This document shows positions 62,280-64,000 of a DNA stretch of 64,000 bases, piece by piece. The notes beneath the pieces are model-generated. The model had not been told where the DNA came from. It saw only the letters and a program-made list of their open reading frames with translations, and searched no databases. The position numbers and the translations under genes are program-made. This DNA comes from an uncultured Dokdonia sp. (GTDB taxonomy: Bacteria > Bacteroidota > Bacteroidia > Flavobacteriales > Flavobacteriaceae): assembly GCF_947492815.1 (NCBI RefSeq), contig NZ_CANLOB010000003.1, forward strand, positions 238,677 through 302,676, read 5' to 3'. Position 1 is the stretch's first letter; each line of letters opens with the position of its first letter.

Positions 62280-62306
62280 AAAAAGAAGGGGACCGTAAAG
62301 TCCCCC
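62280..62306 (-). terminator. Terminator after rpsO
   Basis: GGGGAC pairs with GTCCCC around a 6-nt loop (62289-62306). On the minus strand it is followed by a run of T with a few C. It lies ~8 nt after the rpsO stop. Confidence 0.7.
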
Positions 62307-62313
62307 GAAATTC

Positions 62314-62583
62314 TTATTTTCTAATACCTAATTCTTTAATAATAGCACGGTATCTTAAAACGTCTTTCTTGATTAAATAATCAAGTAGCGAACGACGCTT
62401 ACCTACTAATTTTACTAAAGAACGCTCTGTATTATAATCTTTACGATTATTTTTTAAGTGCTCTGTTAGGTGATTGATACGGTGAGTAAACAATGCGATT
62501 TGCCCTTCAGCAGAACCTGTATCGTTTTTACCTTTACCGTGTTTTTCGAAAATTTCTTCTTTAACTTCTTTTGTTAAATACAT
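62314..62583 (-). CDS. rpsO: 30S ribosomal protein S15
   Basis: An 89-residue S15, normal in length. Family blocks are present: FEKHGKGKNDTGSAEGQIAL, FTHRINHLTEHLKNNRKDYN, TERSLVKLVGKRRSLLDYLI, KKDVLRYRAIIKELGIRK. It binds 16S rRNA in the platform of the small subunit. It is followed by pnp on the same strand, the widely conserved rpsO-pnp order. Confidence 0.97.
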   Translation of the reverse strand: MYLTKEVKEEIFEKHGKGKNDTGSAEGQIALFTHRINHLTEHLKNNRKDYNTERSLVKLVGKRRSLLDYLIKKDVLRYRAIIKELGIRK

Positions 62584-62707
62584 TCCAATATTATTTAAAT
62601 GATTTTTATGTATATGATAGACTGTCTATCAGCGTGCAAAGATACAATATTCTTTTAAATTATATATACCTGTAGAATAGAGATGTTAGAAGTATACTTT
62701 TTGAAAT

Positions 62708-63610
62708 TTATGTGTTGTTAGATGTTAACTCTAAAAACAAACTTTCAAGACTTGCATTCTTTTGGTTAAGCTGTAAAATTTTAAGTTCATTGTCATGTGC
62801 AAAGTCAAACACTTTAGAACGCATATCTTCTTTTGTATTAAAAGTAATCTCATAGATAAAATCATGTGTATTTTTTACGCTAGACACTTTATCTAATCTT
62901 TCTAAAGCAACAGTTTCTACTCGGTAATCAAATTCTACAATAACTATTTGTTGCTGTCCTTCTCGAAGTTCTTGCAGCTTTTTGTCTGCTACAATCTTTC
63001 CTTTATTAATAATAATGACACGGTCACATATGGCTTCTACCTCTTGCATAATATGTGTACTCATTAAAATTGTTTTCTCACTACCTATAGATTTAATAAG
63101 TCCTCGTATCTCTAATAATTGGTTTGGATCTAGACCCGTTGTGGGTTCATCCAAAATTAAAACTTCAGGATCATGCAGTAAGGCATTAGCAAGGCCTACA
63201 CGTTGTCTATATCCTTTGGATAATTGCCCTATTTTTTTGTGTGCTTCGGGTGTGAGACCAGTAAGTTCAATTACTTCCTGTACACGTTCTTTTTTTGCTT
63301 TGTGTACACTTGCATTAAATGATAAATACTCACGTACATACATTTCCAAGTATAACGGATTGTGTTCTGGTAAATAGCCTACAGATTTGCGTACATGTTG
63401 CGTTTGTTTTAAAGTGTCATACTCATTTACTAACGCAGTGCCTTGTGAGGGAGAAAGATAGGTGGTTAGTATTTTCATCATTGTACTCTTTCCTGCACCA
63501 TTAGGACCTAAAAAACCTACAATCTCTCCTTTAGTAAGTGTAAAAGAAACATTATCTAATGCTTTTTGTGTATGATATGTTTTGGTAATATTTTTTACAG
63601 CGATAGACAT
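62708..63610 (-). CDS. gldA: Gliding motility ABC transporter ATPase GldA
   Basis: A 300-residue ABC ATPase. Walker A is GPNGAGKST at ~35-43, the Q-loop region GYLPEHNPLYLEMYVREYLS, the signature LSKGYRQRVGLA, Walker B VLILDEPTTGLDP and the switch STHIMQEVEAICD. Length and sequence fit GldA, which with GldF and GldG forms an ABC complex in Bacteroidota gliding motility. gldFG are not adjacent here. The C-terminal ~80 residues are the usual GldA extension. The general ABC-2 ATPase is the fallback call. Confidence 0.85.
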   Translation of the reverse strand: MSIAVKNITKTYHTQKALDNVSFTLTKGEIVGFLGPNGAGKSTMMKILTTYLSPSQGTALVNEYDTLKQTQHVRKSVGYLPEHNPLYLEMYVREYLSFNASVHKAKKERVQEVIELTGLTPEAHKKIGQLSKGYRQRVGLANALLHDPEVLILDEPTTGLDPNQLLEIRGLIKSIGSEKTILMSTHIMQEVEAICDRVIIINKGKIVADKKLQELREGQQQIVIVEFDYRVETVALERLDKVSSVKNTHDFIYEITFNTKEDMRSKVFDFAHDNELKILQLNQKNASLESLFLELTSNNT

Positions 63611-63771
63611 AGATGAGGTTTTTTACAAAACTAACGAATAAGAATAATACATATTTTATATTATTTCAGTAGTTTTTTTTTTGAAAACATAAATATTCAA
63701 ATTGTAAATCCGTAAATAGTCCTAAAGTGAATTAATTTTCGTATATTCTATTGAATTTAAGATGGTTAAAT

Positions 63772-64000
63772 ATGAATATATTTTCTTTTGGCGTACAGTT
63801 TACAGATGAAAAGAGTTGTCGATTACATTTTAAGGAGCAACGAGATAAGCAAGGAGTTATTTGTAAGCGTTGTCAATCAACAGATCATTACTGGTTGATT
63901 AATAAATGGAGTTACCAATGCAGATCTTGTAATTCTAGGACATCTTTACGTAGTGGCACTATAATGGAAAGTTCAAAGTTGTCATTTATGATTTGGTATA
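63772..64000 (+). CDS. IS1595-family transposase, N-terminal part, cut by window end
   Basis: Seventy-six codons from the ATG at 63772 to the edge. The N-terminal zinc ribbon of IS1595-type transposases is visible: CKRCQSTDHYWLINK, WSYQCRSCNSRTSLRSGTI, then the start of the usual MESSKLSFMIWY. The catalytic domain lies beyond the window. The left end of the element should be in the ~160 bp between gldA and this gene, but I cannot define the terminal repeat. Confidence 0.8.
   Translation, partial: MNIFSFGVQFTDEKSCRLHFKEQRDKQGVICKRCQSTDHYWLINKWSYQCRSCNSRTSLRSGTIMESSKLSFMIWY

Noticed and set aside
63611..63771. Left terminal inverted repeat of the IS1595-type element
   Set aside because: The right end is outside the window, so no inverted repeat can be matched.
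1..64000. tRNA or rRNA genes
   Set aside because: I saw no GTTCRA-type T-loop with matching acceptor stems and no rRNA-like conserved blocks. A computed scan could still find one.

Overview
The window is AT-rich chromosomal DNA from a member of the Bacteroidota, most probably a marine Flavobacteriaceae. The evidence is a 287-residue RpoD of the Bacteroidota type, a GldA gliding-motility ATPase, lipoproteins with SCSDDD-type lipoboxes, ECF sigma/anti-sigma pairs, a GG-leader peptide of the Bacteroidota kind, and a candidate promoter of the TTTG-N20-TAnnTTTG class. I cannot name the genus. A 20-bp palindrome, TACGCTTTCGCGAAAGCGTA, recurs in full or partial form at least eleven times, between genes and inside three genes.

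Region 1 (1-4.06 kb) is a decaying array of polymorphic-toxin cassettes. It holds a PD-(D/E)XK-like nuclease toxin end with its putative immunity gene, a frameshifted second copy of the toxin end with a diverged immunity paralogue, and a 48-codon remnant followed by a leucine-rich-repeat protein. Each cassette ends in a hairpin terminator followed by the same roughly 35-bp boundary sequence. The first toxin gene may continue upstream of the window.

Region 2 (4.4-27.2 kb) is a contractile injection system (eCIS, Afp/PVC/AlgoCIS-like) on the + strand. The order is: promoter and long leader, DUF4255 cap protein, unknown protein, sheath, tube, second sheath, second tube, third tube-like protein, DUF5908-type small protein, LysM hub protein, VgrG-like spike, PAAR tip, gp25-like protein, two large baseplate proteins, and two giant proteins. 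The giants share an N-terminal body but carry different C-terminal domains: PKD plus a VWA-like MIDAS motif in one, four PKD-like repeats in the other. No AAA+ ATPase and no tape-measure protein are visible in the window.

Region 3 (27.2-34.4 kb) is accessory. It contains a cysteine-rich GG-leader peptide, an aldose epimerase, an aerolysin-like beta-pore candidate, a membrane-anchored GH113-like protein, a beta-rich secreted protein resembling polymorphic toxin type 23, and an LRR lipoprotein. Several structured non-coding inverted repeats lie between them.

Region 4 (34.4-63.6 kb) is mostly housekeeping and envelope functions. It includes an ECF sigma/RskA pair, a DJ-1/PfpI protein, a membrane AraC regulator, a TPR lipoprotein with a DUF4331 protein split over two genes, an O-antigen-ligase/TPR protein, an MtfA-like peptidase, rpe, two tandem BLUF photoreceptors, rpoD, two paralogous HTH regulators, a GNAT protein and a fatty-acid desaturase. 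Two further ECF sigma/anti-sigma operons share an ECF-type promoter with a lipoprotein gene. These are followed by a CDP-alcohol phosphatidyltransferase homologue, two envelope proteins, a small lipoprotein, rpsO-pnp and gldA. The window ends inside an IS1595-type transposase gene.
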